From an uncultured bacterium (lineage in GTDB: Bacteria > Verrucomicrobiota > Kiritimatiellia > RFP12 > UBA1067): DNA of 35,947 nucleotides. Within the stretch, counting starts at the first letter, position 1, and each line of letters opens with the position of its first letter. Location of the stretch: assembly GCA_902779865.1 (NCBI GenBank), contig CACZDG010000020.1:1-35947 (forward strand), read 5' to 3'. Shown in pieces: positions 7,942 through 16,277 of the stretch. Below the pieces are notes generated by a model. That model saw nothing but the letters and a program-made list of their open reading frames with translations. It searched no databases and was not told the DNA's origin. The translations under genes were made by a program, and so were the position numbers.

Positions 7942-8031
7942 GATACTATCTTTTGCATAAATCGATACCTATCGTTACAATGAAAAGATACTATTGTTAC
8001 CATATAACGATACCTATCGTTTGGCTGTGCC
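7942..8031. repeat. Two 45-bp tandem units carrying a palindrome
   Basis: Each unit begins GATACTAT and holds a palindrome nineteen bases on. Unit 2 has the perfect 7-bp palindrome AACGATA-CC-TATCGTT (8006-8021); unit 1 has ATCGATA-CC-TATCGTT (7961-7976). The spacing between copies is exactly 45 bp, close to four helical turns, so proteins bound at both would sit on the same face. Looks like paired operator or iteron-type sites. Confidence 0.6.
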
Positions 8032-8338
8032 CATAGGTATGGTCGGGCTGATGGATACTGGTACAGGGGAAGTGAGGGTGTTAACGCCCGTTGCCCCGTC
8101 CAACGCAAGCGGGATTTTAGGAAGTTGAAGTTTTGTGTTAGATGCAAAGAATGCTGAGGTTGCGAGTAACCGCCGCAAATGGGAACAACAAGCGTACAAC
8201 AACAAGATGTGGCGCGTGGCGAACACCACGGGAAGGTGGATCAAGCCCCAAGGCATACACGCTATTGAGTAGTAACCTAGGTATGAGAGGCAATCGGACT
8301 AGGGTATCGGTGGTGCTTAGACTGGGGTAGGGTAGCGA

Positions 8339-8439
8339 CAAATAGGGCTACATGTTGGCACGAATAGTGCTATTTGTATCAACAAATAGAAGTATTTGTA
8401 TTTGCAAATAGGGCTATTTGTGGCTACTGCACTATAGTG
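8339..8439. repeat. Cluster of CAAATAG / CTATTTG heptamers and palindromes
   Basis: The heptamer CAAATAG or its complement occurs five times in 82 bp: 8339-8345, 8370-8376, 8383-8389, 8405-8411 and 8414-8420. Four of them form two perfect palindromes, CTATTTGT-ATCA-ACAAATAG (8370-8389) and CAAATAG-GG-CTATTTG (8405-8420). A 10-bp perfect palindrome CACTATAGTG follows at 8430-8439. Probable protein-binding sites; no gene with a start adjoins them. Confidence 0.6.
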
Positions 8440-8499
8440 TGGCTACGTCATGGTGTGGGTGTATGAGCGTAGTAGTGCCGCACCGAGAAGCAATCCATC

Positions 8500-8535
8500 C
8501 CTTATGCATAGGCATCTTATTTCCCATGCATAAGG
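8500..8535. repeat. 13-bp inverted repeat downstream of oadA
   Basis: CCTTATGCATAGG (8500-8512) and CCCATGCATAAGG (8523-8535) pair at 12 of 13 positions around a 10-nt loop, 36 nt past the oadA stop. A second small hairpin ACGAAT/ATTCGT lies at 8548-8567. There is no U-tract, so it is either a Rho-type 3' end structure or a binding site; each arm also contains ATGCAT, itself a palindrome. Confidence 0.55.
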
Positions 8536-8570
8536 AATTGAGTCTCTACGAATGAACTTTAATTCGTCTC

Positions 8571-10418
8571 TCAACCAGCAATTACCGCAATCGTCTCGCC
8601 TTTCGCGACGGCGGCACCATGCTTGGCAACGAATGTGATCTTGCCTGAGGCCGTGGCCTTAATCGGGTTAAAGAGTTTCATCGCCTCAACGATGCAGACA
8701 GCATCACCGGCCTTGACGGATGCACCGTCCGCGGCGAGTTCCGGCTTGCCAGGACCCGAGCTGCGGTAGAACGTGCCGTTGAGCGGCGCGAGGACGGGGG
8801 TGCCCGTAGGTGCTTCCTCCTTTTTCGGTGAAGCAACACTCTTATCACTTCCGCCTGCTTGAAGCGGCGAGGGTGCCGCTTCTCCGAGTTTCACTGCGGA
8901 AAGATCAACCTTCGTGCCGCCACACGCCGCCATGAGCGCGGCGAATGCGCGACCGATTTGCGCGAACTTGGCGGTCTCGGCATCGGGCGCGGGCGCAGTC
9001 GTTCCTGCGGCCTCGGTCTTCTGCATCTCCACGTCGGCAGGAATCGGGTCCTTGGCACCTTCGGGCTGCGCGCGCCACTTGAAGTAGCCGAGCGCGACTT
9101 CGGGGAAGAGACAGTACGAAAGGATGTCCTCCTCCGCCTGGATGAGCTTCGGTGGAATCTCCCTTGCGGCGTCGGCGAGTCCGGGTTTCAGGAGGTCTGC
9201 CGGACGGCAAGTGATCGGCTTCAAGCCACCTTGCAACTTCTTAGCGAGTTTCTTCTCGATCGGAGCTGGTGTACGCCCATAGTAACCAGCGGAGTAACGC
9301 TTCGTCTCGTCCGTGACCATCGAATACCGCTTACCGGAAAGAACGTTGAGCACGCTCTGCACGCCGACAATCTGCGAGGTCGGCGTGACGAGCGGCGGAT
9401 AGCCCATGTCGGCGCGCGTCTTCGGGAGTTCGGCAAGCACCTCGGGGAGGCGGTCGAGCGCGTCCTGCTGCGCGAGCTGGCTACGAAGGTTGGAAATCAT
9501 GCCGCCGGGAATCGCGTGTACGAGCACGCCCGCGTCAACGGGCTCTACCTTGGCAGTTGACGCCGGCTGGCGCTTGGCCTTGAGTTCCTTGAAGTAGGCG
9601 TTGATCTCGGCGAGTTTCGCCTGGTCGAGTCCAGTATCGTAGCCTTCGCTTTCGAGAATCGTGACGATGCTCTCGCACGGCGGCTGGGAACTGAAGCTGG
9701 ACATCGTGGAAATCGCGCAATCGACGCATCCAGCACCGGCCTCGACGGCGGCGAGGTACATCGCTGCGGCCATGCCGCTCGTCATGTGCGAGTGAATCTG
9801 GATTGGCATTTCAGGGAGCGCCTTAACAAGCGCACCTACGAGCTCACGCGCCGCGCCGGGCGTGAGAATGCCGGCCATGTCCTTGATCGCGAGTGAGTCG
9901 ATGCCCATCGCCTCCTGTTCCTTCGCGAGCTTTACGTAGTTCTCGACGGTGTGGACGGGCGACGTGGTGTAGCATATCGTGCCCTGCGCGTGTCCACCGT
10001 ACTTCTTCACGCTCGCGATGGCCTTCTCGAGGTTGCGCGGGTCGTTGAGCGCGTCGAACACGCGGAAGATGTCCATACCGTTCTCGCACGCGAGCGCCAC
10101 GAAGCGTTCGACGATGTCGTCCGGATAGTGCTTGTAGCCGAGGATGTTCTGTCCGCGCAGCAACATCTGGAGGGGCGTGTTTTTGCAGACGGCCTTGATC
10201 TGGCGGAGACGCTCCCACGGGTTCTCGCGCAGGAAACGCATACACACGTCGAACGTTGCACCGCCCCAACATTCGAGGGAATAATAGCCGGCGGCGTCAA
10301 TCTTCTCGGCGATGCCGAGGATGTCGTCGGTGCGCATGCGCGTGGCCCAAAGTGACTGATGCGCGTCGCGCAACGTGGTGTCCGTGATACGGACTTTCTT
10401 CAGCGTGTCTTTTTTCAT
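8571..10418 (-). CDS. oadA: Biotin-dependent carboxyltransferase, oxaloacetate decarboxylase alpha / pyruvate carboxylase B type
   Basis: 615 aa. The N-terminal HMGL-like carboxyltransferase barrel starts with ITDTTLRDAHQS (11-22) and carries the metal/catalytic set: Asp13, Lys179 in AIKDMAG (the carboxylated Lys) and His209/His211 in IHSHMTSG. A conserved PYC_OADA domain follows (about 290-450), then an Ala/Pro-rich linker and a C-terminal biotinyl domain with EAMK at 578-581 (Lys581 accepts biotin). It transfers CO2 between oxaloacetate and biotin. The beta (membrane Na+ pump) and gamma subunits are not in this window, nor is a biotin carboxylase, so decarboxylase versus carboxylase use is undecided. 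The biotin motif reads EAMKLFN rather than the EAMKM common in OadA. No SD is present; an extended -10 lies 9 nt before the ATG. Confidence 0.92.
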   Translation of the reverse strand: MKKDTLKKVRITDTTLRDAHQSLWATRMRTDDILGIAEKIDAAGYYSLECWGGATFDVCMRFLRENPWERLRQIKAVCKNTPLQMLLRGQNILGYKHYPDDIVERFVALACENGMDIFRVFDALNDPRNLEKAIASVKKYGGHAQGTICYTTSPVHTVENYVKLAKEQEAMGIDSLAIKDMAGILTPGAARELVGALVKALPEMPIQIHSHMTSGMAAAMYLAAVEAGAGCVDCAISTMSSFSSQPPCESIVTILESEGYDTGLDQAKLAEINAYFKELKAKRQPASTAKVEPVDAGVLVHAIPGGMISNLRSQLAQQDALDRLPEVLAELPKTRADMGYPPLVTPTSQIVGVQSVLNVLSGKRYSMVTDETKRYSAGYYGRTPAPIEKKLAKKLQGGLKPITCRPADLLKPGLADAAREIPPKLIQAEEDILSYCLFPEVALGYFKWRAQPEGAKDPIPADVEMQKTEAAGTTAPAPDAETAKFAQIGRAFAALMAACGGTKVDLSAVKLGEAAPSPLQAGGSDKSVASPKKEEAPTGTPVLAPLNGTFYRSSGPGKPELAADGASVKAGDAVCIVEAMKLFNPIKATASGKITFVAKHGAAVAKGETIAVIAG

Positions 10419-10427
10419 GGCGGCTTT

Positions 10428-10436
10428 AGTTTACCA
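10428..10436 (-). promoter_or_regulatory. Extended -10 promoter of oadA
   Basis: TGGTAAACT on the minus strand, ending 9 nt before the oadA ATG at 10418. Predicted leader of 2-3 nt. It faces away from the divergent promoter at 10460-10468, with 23 nt between the boxes. Confidence 0.5.
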
Positions 10437-10459
10437 TATTGCCCTCGAAAGGTAAAGTG

Positions 10460-10468
10460 TGATATACT
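10460..10468 (+). promoter_or_regulatory. Extended -10 promoter of the glycosyltransferase gene
   Basis: TGATATACT, 12 nt before ATG 10481, so a leader of about 5 nt; the spacer AACACCCGCAAA has no SD. Confidence 0.55.
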
Positions 10469-10480
10469 AACACCCGCAAA

Positions 10481-11497
10481 ATGAAAGTGTCGTTCGTCAT
10501 TCCCGTCCTGAACTCCGAGGCGACCCTCGGGGAGTGCCTTGACGCCATCCACGCCCAGAAAGTGCCGGATGGCGTCTCATTCGAGATCGTCATAGCGGAC
10601 GCCGGCTCCTCCGACCGCACGCTCGAAATCGCCCGCGCCGCCAAAGTAGAGGTGATCACGACTAATCCTCTAAAAACAGGCGAAGCCGGCAAGACCGCCG
10701 GCATCAAGGCCGCGCACGGCGACGTAATCGCGCTCGTCGATAGCGACAACATCCTTCCAGACGCCGACTGGCTCGCCCGCATGACCGCGCCGTTCGCGGA
10801 CCCAGATGTCATCGCCTCCGAACCGATTGAGTTCACCGTGCGCAAGCAAGACCCCGCGCCAACGCGCTACTTCGCCCTTCTCGGCATGAATGACCCCATC
10901 TGCCTCTTCACGCGCAACTACGACCGCATCAGTGGCGTCACGGGACGCTGGACCGGTCTCGCCGTCAACGAGGAAGACCGTGGCGACTGGCTGAAACTGC
11001 GCCTCACTGCGGACGCCCTCCCCACCATTGGAGCAAACGGATTCGTGTTCAGGCGTTCGCTGCTGGACGGAACTAACTGGGATCCTTATCTCTTCGACAT
11101 CGACATCCTCTACGAGCGCATCCTCCGCGACGGCGCGGTGTGCGTAGCGAAGGTAAAGACGGGCATCGTACACCTCTACTGCGCACGCATCGCGGATTTC
11201 GTCCGCAAGCAGCGCCGCCGCATACGCGATTTCCTCTACTTCGCCCAGTCGAAACAGCGGTCATATCCATGGAACAGGCAGCGCAAAGCCGGCATCGTCC
11301 TATTCTGCCTTTCCACTGTCACGCTGATTCCCCTCGTCGTGCAGATGGTCATCGGCTTCTTCCGCAAGCCCGACCGCGCATGGCTTTACCACGTGCCCGT
11401 GTGCATAATCACGCTATGGGTGTACGGGCTCGGCGCGCTTGCAAAACTGTTCGGCCGCAAGCAATCAATTGCCGACCGTTCCTCTTGGCAGAAGTGA
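10481..11497 (+). CDS. Family 2 glycosyltransferase with C-terminal membrane segments
   Basis: 338 aa. GT-A fold: VSFVIPVLNSEATL at 3-16 binds the nucleotide sugar, IVIADAGSSDRTLEI at 37-50, and the metal-binding DSD at 87-89 (ALVDSDNILPDADWL). A later GANGFVFRRSLL and a YER...DGAVCVAKV region complete the acceptor side. Two hydrophobic segments near the C-terminus (about 268-293 and 300-324) anchor it in the inner membrane with the catalytic domain in the cytoplasm. Likely transfers a sugar in cell-envelope glycan or glycolipid synthesis. It may feed the export cluster 6 kb away, which has no glycosyltransferase of its own (inference). Start has no SD and a short leader. A 7-bp inverted repeat AGTGAAA/TTTCACT (11493-11521) overlaps the stop. 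Confidence 0.85.
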   Translation: MKVSFVIPVLNSEATLGECLDAIHAQKVPDGVSFEIVIADAGSSDRTLEIARAAKVEVITTNPLKTGEAGKTAGIKAAHGDVIALVDSDNILPDADWLARMTAPFADPDVIASEPIEFTVRKQDPAPTRYFALLGMNDPICLFTRNYDRISGVTGRWTGLAVNEEDRGDWLKLRLTADALPTIGANGFVFRRSLLDGTNWDPYLFDIDILYERILRDGAVCVAKVKTGIVHLYCARIADFVRKQRRRIRDFLYFAQSKQRSYPWNRQRKAGIVLFCLSTVTLIPLVVQMVIGFFRKPDRAWLYHVPVCIITLWVYGLGALAKLFGRKQSIADRSSWQK

Positions 11498-11535
11498 AAA
11501 ACCAAAAGGAAGGCTTTCACTAACGCGGGATATTA

Positions 11536-11544
11536 TGATACAAT
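11536..11544 (+). promoter_or_regulatory. Extended -10 promoter of the acyltransferase gene
   Basis: TGATACAAT, ending 6 nt before ATG 11551; the predicted transcription start coincides with the A of ATG (leaderless). No SD in the spacer ACCGAC. Confidence 0.55.
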
Positions 11545-11550
11545 ACCGAC

Positions 11551-12870
11551 ATGGAAAATAAAAGATTGCTTTCGCTGGACGTCCTACGCGGACTCGACAT
11601 GCTGCTTCTCACCGTAGTCGGCCCGGTTTTCTGGGCCGTAAACAAGGCATGGCCATTGCCAGAGGCCGTGCAGCTGCAATTCAAGCACGCATGGGGCGGC
11701 TTCACGTTCTGGGACATCATCATGCCGCTGTTCATCTTCGCATGCGGCGCGGCCGTGCCATACGCGCTCTCAAAGCGGTTAGACGAGGACGGATGGGCAA
11801 CCGCCGCGTTCTGGAAGCACGTCTTCGCGCGCGTTGCGCTGCTCTGGTTCGGAGGTCTCCTCGTGCAGGGCAATCTCGCCACGCTCGATCCGCTCAAGAT
11901 AAGTCCATTCAACAACACGCTGCAGGCCATCGCCGTTGGCTACCTTGCAACCGCGCTCGTTATGCTGATTCCATTCCGCGCGCTGCGCATCCTAATGCCG
12001 CTGATTTTCGCCGGGGCATACGGTGTGTTGCTTCACCTGCTCGGAGACTACACGGCCGAAGGTAACCTAGCCCAGGTCGTTGAGCAAAGAATCCTCGGCG
12101 CGATCCTGCCAGCAGGCAGCACGGCACTTAAGACGCATGGCTATACCTGGTTCCTTACATCGCTCATGTTCGGAGCGATGGCGATGTGCGGCGCACAATG
12201 CACGGAGACGCTGCGCGGCTCGTGGACGAAAGGACGCAAAGCGCTCACGCTCTTCATCCTCAGCGCTGCACTACTTGGTGTGGGATGGGTGCTCACGCTT
12301 CTTGTGCCATGCATAAAACACATCTTCACCCTAAGCTTCACATGCCAGGCGATGGGCTGGTGCGTGCTTGCCCTTGCGCTTCTCTACGTAATCACAGACG
12401 TGCTTGGTGCTCGGCGCGGCTGGTGGCTTCTAGTGCTTTACGGGCAGTGCGCGTTCACGGCGTACTTGGCGACGCACTTCTTCAAGCCCACGCTCGCCGC
12501 CTGTACGAAATCTATCACACAGGGGCTTCCCCGCCTCATCGACAAAGCACACATTCCGCTCGTAAACGCAATCGTCACCGCCGTCATTCTCACGCTGGTG
12601 CTAGTCATCCGCCGTCGGTTGCGCGGCGTGCAGCCAGTCGCAGACGAAAGCGATGAAGAGAACGCACCTAACGAATCTTCAGCAGAGAAAACGCCAACGA
12701 ACGCCCCCGCGTTCAAGAGCCAGCTTATGTCTGGCGCCATAGCCGAACGTTTCCAGATTCCCGGCATGGAAAACAAGACACAGCGAGCAGAGTCGAGTGC
12801 GGAAAAACAAAAAAAAGGGGAGGCCACTTCACAGGCCTCCCACGTCAAGACGAAGCTGAAAATCCACTGA
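11551..12870 (+). CDS. DUF5009-type membrane acyltransferase (NagX / heparan N-acetyltransferase-like)
   Basis: 439 aa. The N-terminal signature RLLSLDVLRGLDMLLL (5-20) and GFTFWDIIMPLFIFACGAAVPYAL (about 50-75) mark the DUF5009/HGSNAT-like family, polytopic proteins with about ten membrane helices that move acyl groups across the inner membrane to amino sugars. The remaining ~85 residues after the last helix are hydrophilic, rich in Glu, Ser, Ala and Lys, and not part of the family core. Their DNA also encodes the intrinsic terminator of the convergent rubrerythrin gene (12809-12841), which may explain part of the odd tail. It may acetylate an envelope glycan built by the upstream glycosyltransferase (inference). 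The stop is only 3 nt from the rubrerythrin stop. Confidence 0.8.
   Translation: MENKRLLSLDVLRGLDMLLLTVVGPVFWAVNKAWPLPEAVQLQFKHAWGGFTFWDIIMPLFIFACGAAVPYALSKRLDEDGWATAAFWKHVFARVALLWFGGLLVQGNLATLDPLKISPFNNTLQAIAVGYLATALVMLIPFRALRILMPLIFAGAYGVLLHLLGDYTAEGNLAQVVEQRILGAILPAGSTALKTHGYTWFLTSLMFGAMAMCGAQCTETLRGSWTKGRKALTLFILSAALLGVGWVLTLLVPCIKHIFTLSFTCQAMGWCVLALALLYVITDVLGARRGWWLLVLYGQCAFTAYLATHFFKPTLAACTKSITQGLPRLIDKAHIPLVNAIVTAVILTLVLVIRRRLRGVQPVADESDEENAPNESSAEKTPTNAPAFKSQLMSGAIAERFQIPGMENKTQRAESSAEKQKKGEATSQASHVKTKLKIH
12809..12841 (-). terminator. Intrinsic terminator of rubrerythrin, inside the convergent gene
   Basis: On the minus strand a perfect 8-bp stem GGGAGGCC/GGCCTCCC with loop TGTGAAGT is followed by C and eight T. 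It starts 33 nt beyond the rubrerythrin stop and lies wholly within the coding end of the plus-strand acyltransferase gene. Confidence 0.85.
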
Positions 12871-12873
12871 CGA

Positions 12874-13407
12874 TCAGTAGTTGTCAGCCTCGAGCTGGAA
12901 GTACGCCTTCTTGTGGAAACAGACGGGGCACACCTCGGGAGCCTTCTCGCCCTCGACGATTGCACCGCAATTGCGGCACTGCCAGCGGTTCGGCCCGATT
13001 CGCTCCCACACCTCGCCCGTCTCGATGTTCTTGAGCAGCTTGAGGTAACGCTCCTCGTGGTGCTTCTCGACGCCTGCGACGCCCTTGAACTGTTTTGCAA
13101 TCGCCTCAAAGCCCTCGGCACGGGCGACTTCGGCGAACTTCTTGTACATCTCAGTCCACTCCTCGTGCTCGCCGGCCGCTGCGGCCGCGAGGTTCTTCAT
13201 CGTATCGCCGATGCCGCCGAGGTGCTTGAACCACAGCTTGGCGTGTTCCTTTTCGTTCAGCGCCGTCTCCTGGAAGATGGCCGCGATCTGCTCGTAGCCC
13301 TCCTTCTTGGCTGCGGATGCGAAATAGTCGTACTTGTTACGCGCCTGCGATTCACCCGCAAAGGCGAACGCAAGGTTTTTCTCTGTCTGGGATCCTTTGA
13401 GTTCCAT
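12874..13407 (-). CDS. Rubrerythrin
   Basis: 177 aa from ATG at 13407, with AAGGAG SD. The N-terminal four-helix ferritin-like domain has the diiron ligand pattern: a first GES helix, [10 protein letters not shown], an EGFEAIA helix, and [10 protein letters not shown]. The C-terminal rubredoxin domain has Cys144, Cys147, Cys160 and Cys163 (CRNC...CPVC) for one iron. It reduces hydrogen peroxide to water with electrons from NADH via rubredoxin-type partners, a standard protection in anaerobes. Single-gene unit: it begins 73 nt after polA ends and has its own terminator. A 7-bp GC hairpin (13436-13456) lies in its 5' leader region. Confidence 0.93.
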   Translation of the reverse strand: MELKGSQTEKNLAFAFAGESQARNKYDYFASAAKKEGYEQIAAIFQETALNEKEHAKLWFKHLGGIGDTMKNLAAAAAGEHEEWTEMYKKFAEVARAEGFEAIAKQFKGVAGVEKHHEERYLKLLKNIETGEVWERIGPNRWQCRNCGAIVEGEKAPEVCPVCFHKKAYFQLEADNY

Positions 13408-13435
13408 TGATTTTTCTCCTTCTTCTTTTTCGTTC

Positions 13436-13456
13436 GCCGCGCCATCGTAGCGCGGC
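13436..13456. repeat. GC-rich hairpin between polA and rubrerythrin
   Basis: GCCGCGC-loop-GCGCGGC, 7-bp perfect stem with a 7-nt loop, 25 nt past the polA stop. No U-tract. It could end the polA transcript with Rho help or shape the rubrerythrin leader. Confidence 0.4.
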
Positions 13457-13480
13457 GTGAAAATCATGCAAGACCTTGCG

Positions 13481-16270
13481 TCAGTGGGCCTCCAGCCAAT
13501 TACGTCCCGCACCTACGGACACGTCCAGCGGCACTCCAAGGTTCATCGCGCCCTCCATCTCGCGCTTCACGACGGCCTTCACGCGCTCCACTTCGCCGCA
13601 AGGCGTATCGAAGAGCAGCTCATCATGTATCTGGAGAATCATCTTTGCCTTCAGCCCCTCGGCCTTGAGCGCACGATCGACCTTCACCATCGCGACCTTT
13701 ATGAGATCCGCCGCCGTTCCCTGTATCGGAGTGTTGATTGCGTCGCGCTCTGCGGCCTGACGCACCGTTGCGTTGCGCGACGAGATATCGCGCAGCGTGC
13801 GGCGGCGACCAAGCGCGGTCACGGCGTAGCCTTTCTCCCGTGCCCTGGCGATGGCGGTATCCATGAACGCGCGAATCTTGGGATAGAGCCTGAAATACGT
13901 ATCGATCAAATCCGCCGCCTCACGACGCGACACATGCAGCCGCTGCGCAAGGCCGAACGACGATATACCGTAGATGATTCCGAAGTTCACCATCTTGCAC
14001 TTGCTGCGCATATCGTCAGTCACCAGAGGTGGCATCACGTCATAGACGCGTGCAGCAGTCTCGCGGTGGATGTCCGCGCCATGCGCGAATGCGTCCAGCA
14101 TCGCCTCGTCTCCGCTCATCGCGGCCATGATGCGCAACTCTATCTGGGAATAGTCGGCCGAGACGAGAACGTGGTTCGCGTCCCGCGGGACGATTGCGGC
14201 ACGGATCATCTTGCCACGTTCCGTGCGCACCGGGATGTTCTGCAGGTTCGGATCGGATGACGAGAGGCGTCCCGTTTCCGTGAGGGCCTGCGCGAAGGTG
14301 GTATGGACGCGCCCGTCCAGCGGATCGATGCACAGCGGAAGCTTGTCCACATACGTACTTTTCAGCTTGGCGCAGGCGCGGTAATCGAGTATCTGACGAA
14401 CGATGGGATGCGCGTCTATGATTTTCAAGAGCGTTTTCTCGTCCGTTGAGAACTGCCCCTTCGACGTTTTCTTCGCGGCAGACGGGTCAAGCTTCATCTT
14501 CTCGAAGAGAAGTGCACCGAGCTGCTTGGGGGAATCAACGTTAAGGTCGCCGTCGCCAGCAGCGGAACGTATGGCGGCGGAGAGAGACATTATCTCCTTC
14601 TCCAACTCGAAGCCGAATGCGCGTAGTGCGGCCGTGTCGATCTTCACGCCAACGCGCTCCATCTCCGCGAGAATCGGCACAAGCGGCTCCTCGCTTTCGA
14701 CGAGGGCCTGCAACGCGCCGGCGGCCGTCACTTTTGGACGCAAAACCTCGTCAAGCTGGAGCGTCACGTCGGCATCTTCCGCAGCGTAATCGCACACCTC
14801 GGTTGGCGGCAGGTCCGCCATGTTCCCCTGCTGTTCGCCGCGCTTGCGTTCTCCGATGAGGCGCGTGATTGGGATAGGGTCGTATCCAAGGTACTCGCGG
14901 GCAAGATAATCCATGTTGTGGAACGCTGCGGCATCGAGTACGTAGTGCTCCAACATCGTATCACGCACCGTCGAACCAAAGCGGATACCGTAGCGTGAAA
15001 GCACGGTCATGTCGAACTTCGCGTTCTGGGCAACGAGAATCTTTGCAGGGTCGGCGAACGCAGCGGCGAACGTGGCCACGAACGCGAGCGCGGCACCGTG
15101 TCCCTCGCCAATGGGTTGGGCAGCCGCAAAGAGATCCTGCGCCTCTTGCGGAGTTTCGGACGGCAGCTTGTGGGTTGGCACGGCAACGTACCACGCCTTT
15201 CCCTTCGCCGTGGAAAATGACATCCCCACAAGCCTAGCGGTACGGGCATCAGTGGAAGTAGTCTCCGTATCAAAGGCGAATTTCGGCGCGGCTTCTAGTT
15301 CGCGGGCGAGTGCGGCAGCCTCGTCCAGAGTCGTTACGAGGTGATATTCGTGCGGAACCGCATCCAAAGTCTTGTACGACACGGTCTCCGTAACGGCAAC
15401 GCTTTCGCCAAGCAAACGCTTCGAGAGGCTGAAGAGCTCGAACTTTGCGCACACCGCGCGAAGCTTCTCGACATCAGGATCTTTCCGCTTGAAATCATCA
15501 AGGGACACATCCAGGGGGATGTCGGTACGAATTGTCGTGAGGAACTTGGACATCCTCGCGTCCTCCGCGCCGCCAGCGACCTTCTCCGCCACCTTGCCTT
15601 TCAGCTCGGAAGCATGGGCGATAAGTTCCTCGACAGTGCCATACTGCGAAAGGAGGGCTGATGCGGTTTTTTCGCCAATTCCTTTTATCCCGGGGATGTT
15701 GTCGGAAGAGTCGCCCGCAAGCGCGAGCCAATCTATCATTTGTTTCGGGGACGAAAGACCCCAATGTTCACGAACCCTTGCTTCGTCGTAGATGTCTGGG
15801 GTATCGCCGTTGCGTCCAGGGCGGAACAGCTTGATGTTCGGCGCGACGAGCTGCGCGGCGTCCTTGTCCGGCGTTGCGAGAAACACCTCAAAGCCAGCGG
15901 CGGCGGCCTTTAATGCGAGCGTGCCCATCACGTCGTCCGCCTCATAACCCTTCATGCGCAAAATCGGGATGCGCAGCGCCTCCGCGAGCTCGAATGCGTA
16001 TGGGATGGACGCGGCGAGGTCCTCCGGCATCTTCTCGCGCTGCGCCTTGTACGGCGGATACGCCTCATGGCGGAATGTCGGCCCGTCTGGATCCATCGCC
16101 AGCACAACGTGCGTAGGGCCGAAGTCCTTAAGGATAGCGACAAGGCTGTTTGCAAAACCTATCAGCGCAGACGTGTTGATACCCGTCGAGGTCATGCGCG
16201 GGTTCTTCAGGAACACGAAGTGTCCCCGGTACAGAAACGGCATCAAGTCGATGATGAACAATTTATCCAT
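13481..16270 (-). CDS. polA: DNA polymerase I
   Basis: 929 aa, normal length for a three-domain Pol I. The N-terminal 5'-3' exonuclease is complete (residues 1 to ~290; [31 protein letters not shown]). The 3'-5' exonuclease is intact, with the active-site [11 protein letters not shown] near residue 335 and a later Asp in YAAEDADV, so proofreading should work. The polymerase domain has motif [14 protein letters not shown], the O-helix region [12 protein letters not shown], and motif [11 protein letters not shown]. It serves Okazaki fragment maturation and repair. ATG at 16270 is chosen over a TTG two codons upstream because the -10 box ends 7 nt before it; there is no SD. The promoter overlaps the stop codon of aroA. 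Confidence 0.96.
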   Translation of the reverse strand: MDKLFIIDLMPFLYRGHFVFLKNPRMTSTGINTSALIGFANSLVAILKDFGPTHVVLAMDPDGPTFRHEAYPPYKAQREKMPEDLAASIPYAFELAEALRIPILRMKGYEADDVMGTLALKAAAAGFEVFLATPDKDAAQLVAPNIKLFRPGRNGDTPDIYDEARVREHWGLSSPKQMIDWLALAGDSSDNIPGIKGIGEKTASALLSQYGTVEELIAHASELKGKVAEKVAGGAEDARMSKFLTTIRTDIPLDVSLDDFKRKDPDVEKLRAVCAKFELFSLSKRLLGESVAVTETVSYKTLDAVPHEYHLVTTLDEAAALARELEAAPKFAFDTETTSTDARTARLVGMSFSTAKGKAWYVAVPTHKLPSETPQEAQDLFAAAQPIGEGHGAALAFVATFAAAFADPAKILVAQNAKFDMTVLSRYGIRFGSTVRDTMLEHYVLDAAAFHNMDYLAREYLGYDPIPITRLIGERKRGEQQGNMADLPPTEVCDYAAEDADVTLQLDEVLRPKVTAAGALQALVESEEPLVPILAEMERVGVKIDTAALRAFGFELEKEIMSLSAAIRSAAGDGDLNVDSPKQLGALLFEKMKLDPSAAKKTSKGQFSTDEKTLLKIIDAHPIVRQILDYRACAKLKSTYVDKLPLCIDPLDGRVHTTFAQALTETGRLSSSDPNLQNIPVRTERGKMIRAAIVPRDANHVLVSADYSQIELRIMAAMSGDEAMLDAFAHGADIHRETAARVYDVMPPLVTDDMRSKCKMVNFGIIYGISSFGLAQRLHVSRREAADLIDTYFRLYPKIRAFMDTAIARAREKGYAVTALGRRRTLRDISSRNATVRQAAERDAINTPIQGTAADLIKVAMVKVDRALKAEGLKAKMILQIHDELLFDTPCGEVERVKAVVKREMEGAMNLGVPLDVSVGAGRNWLEAH

Positions 16271-16277
16271 GCGCAAG

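Larger units (their letters stand above)
7275..8570. other. 1.3-kb gene-poor region rich in palindromes
   Basis: No open frame here has a signal, motif or SD that I trust. The oadA transcript reads into it from the right. Visible structure: an imperfect palindrome GAGGAAGTG-CATATA-CACTTTCTC around 7621-7644; GTGAGAAAT twice and its reverse TTTCTCAC near 7590-7675; CTCACGAAGT at about 7657 and 7752; two 45-bp repeat units (7942-8031); the CAAATAG/CTATTTG cluster (8339-8439); and a 13-bp inverted repeat (8500-8535). Such density suggests operators, a non-coding RNA or the remains of a mobile element. None can be assigned from sequence alone. Confidence 0.6.

Noticed and set aside
7942..8535. 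Replication origin
   Set aside because: Repeats and palindromes are present but no DnaA boxes (TTATCCACA-like) or dnaA/dnaN neighbours.
11493..11521. Inverted repeat AGTGAAA/TTTCACT as terminator of the glycosyltransferase gene
   Set aside because: Long loop, weak AT stem and no U-tract; only mentioned with the gene.
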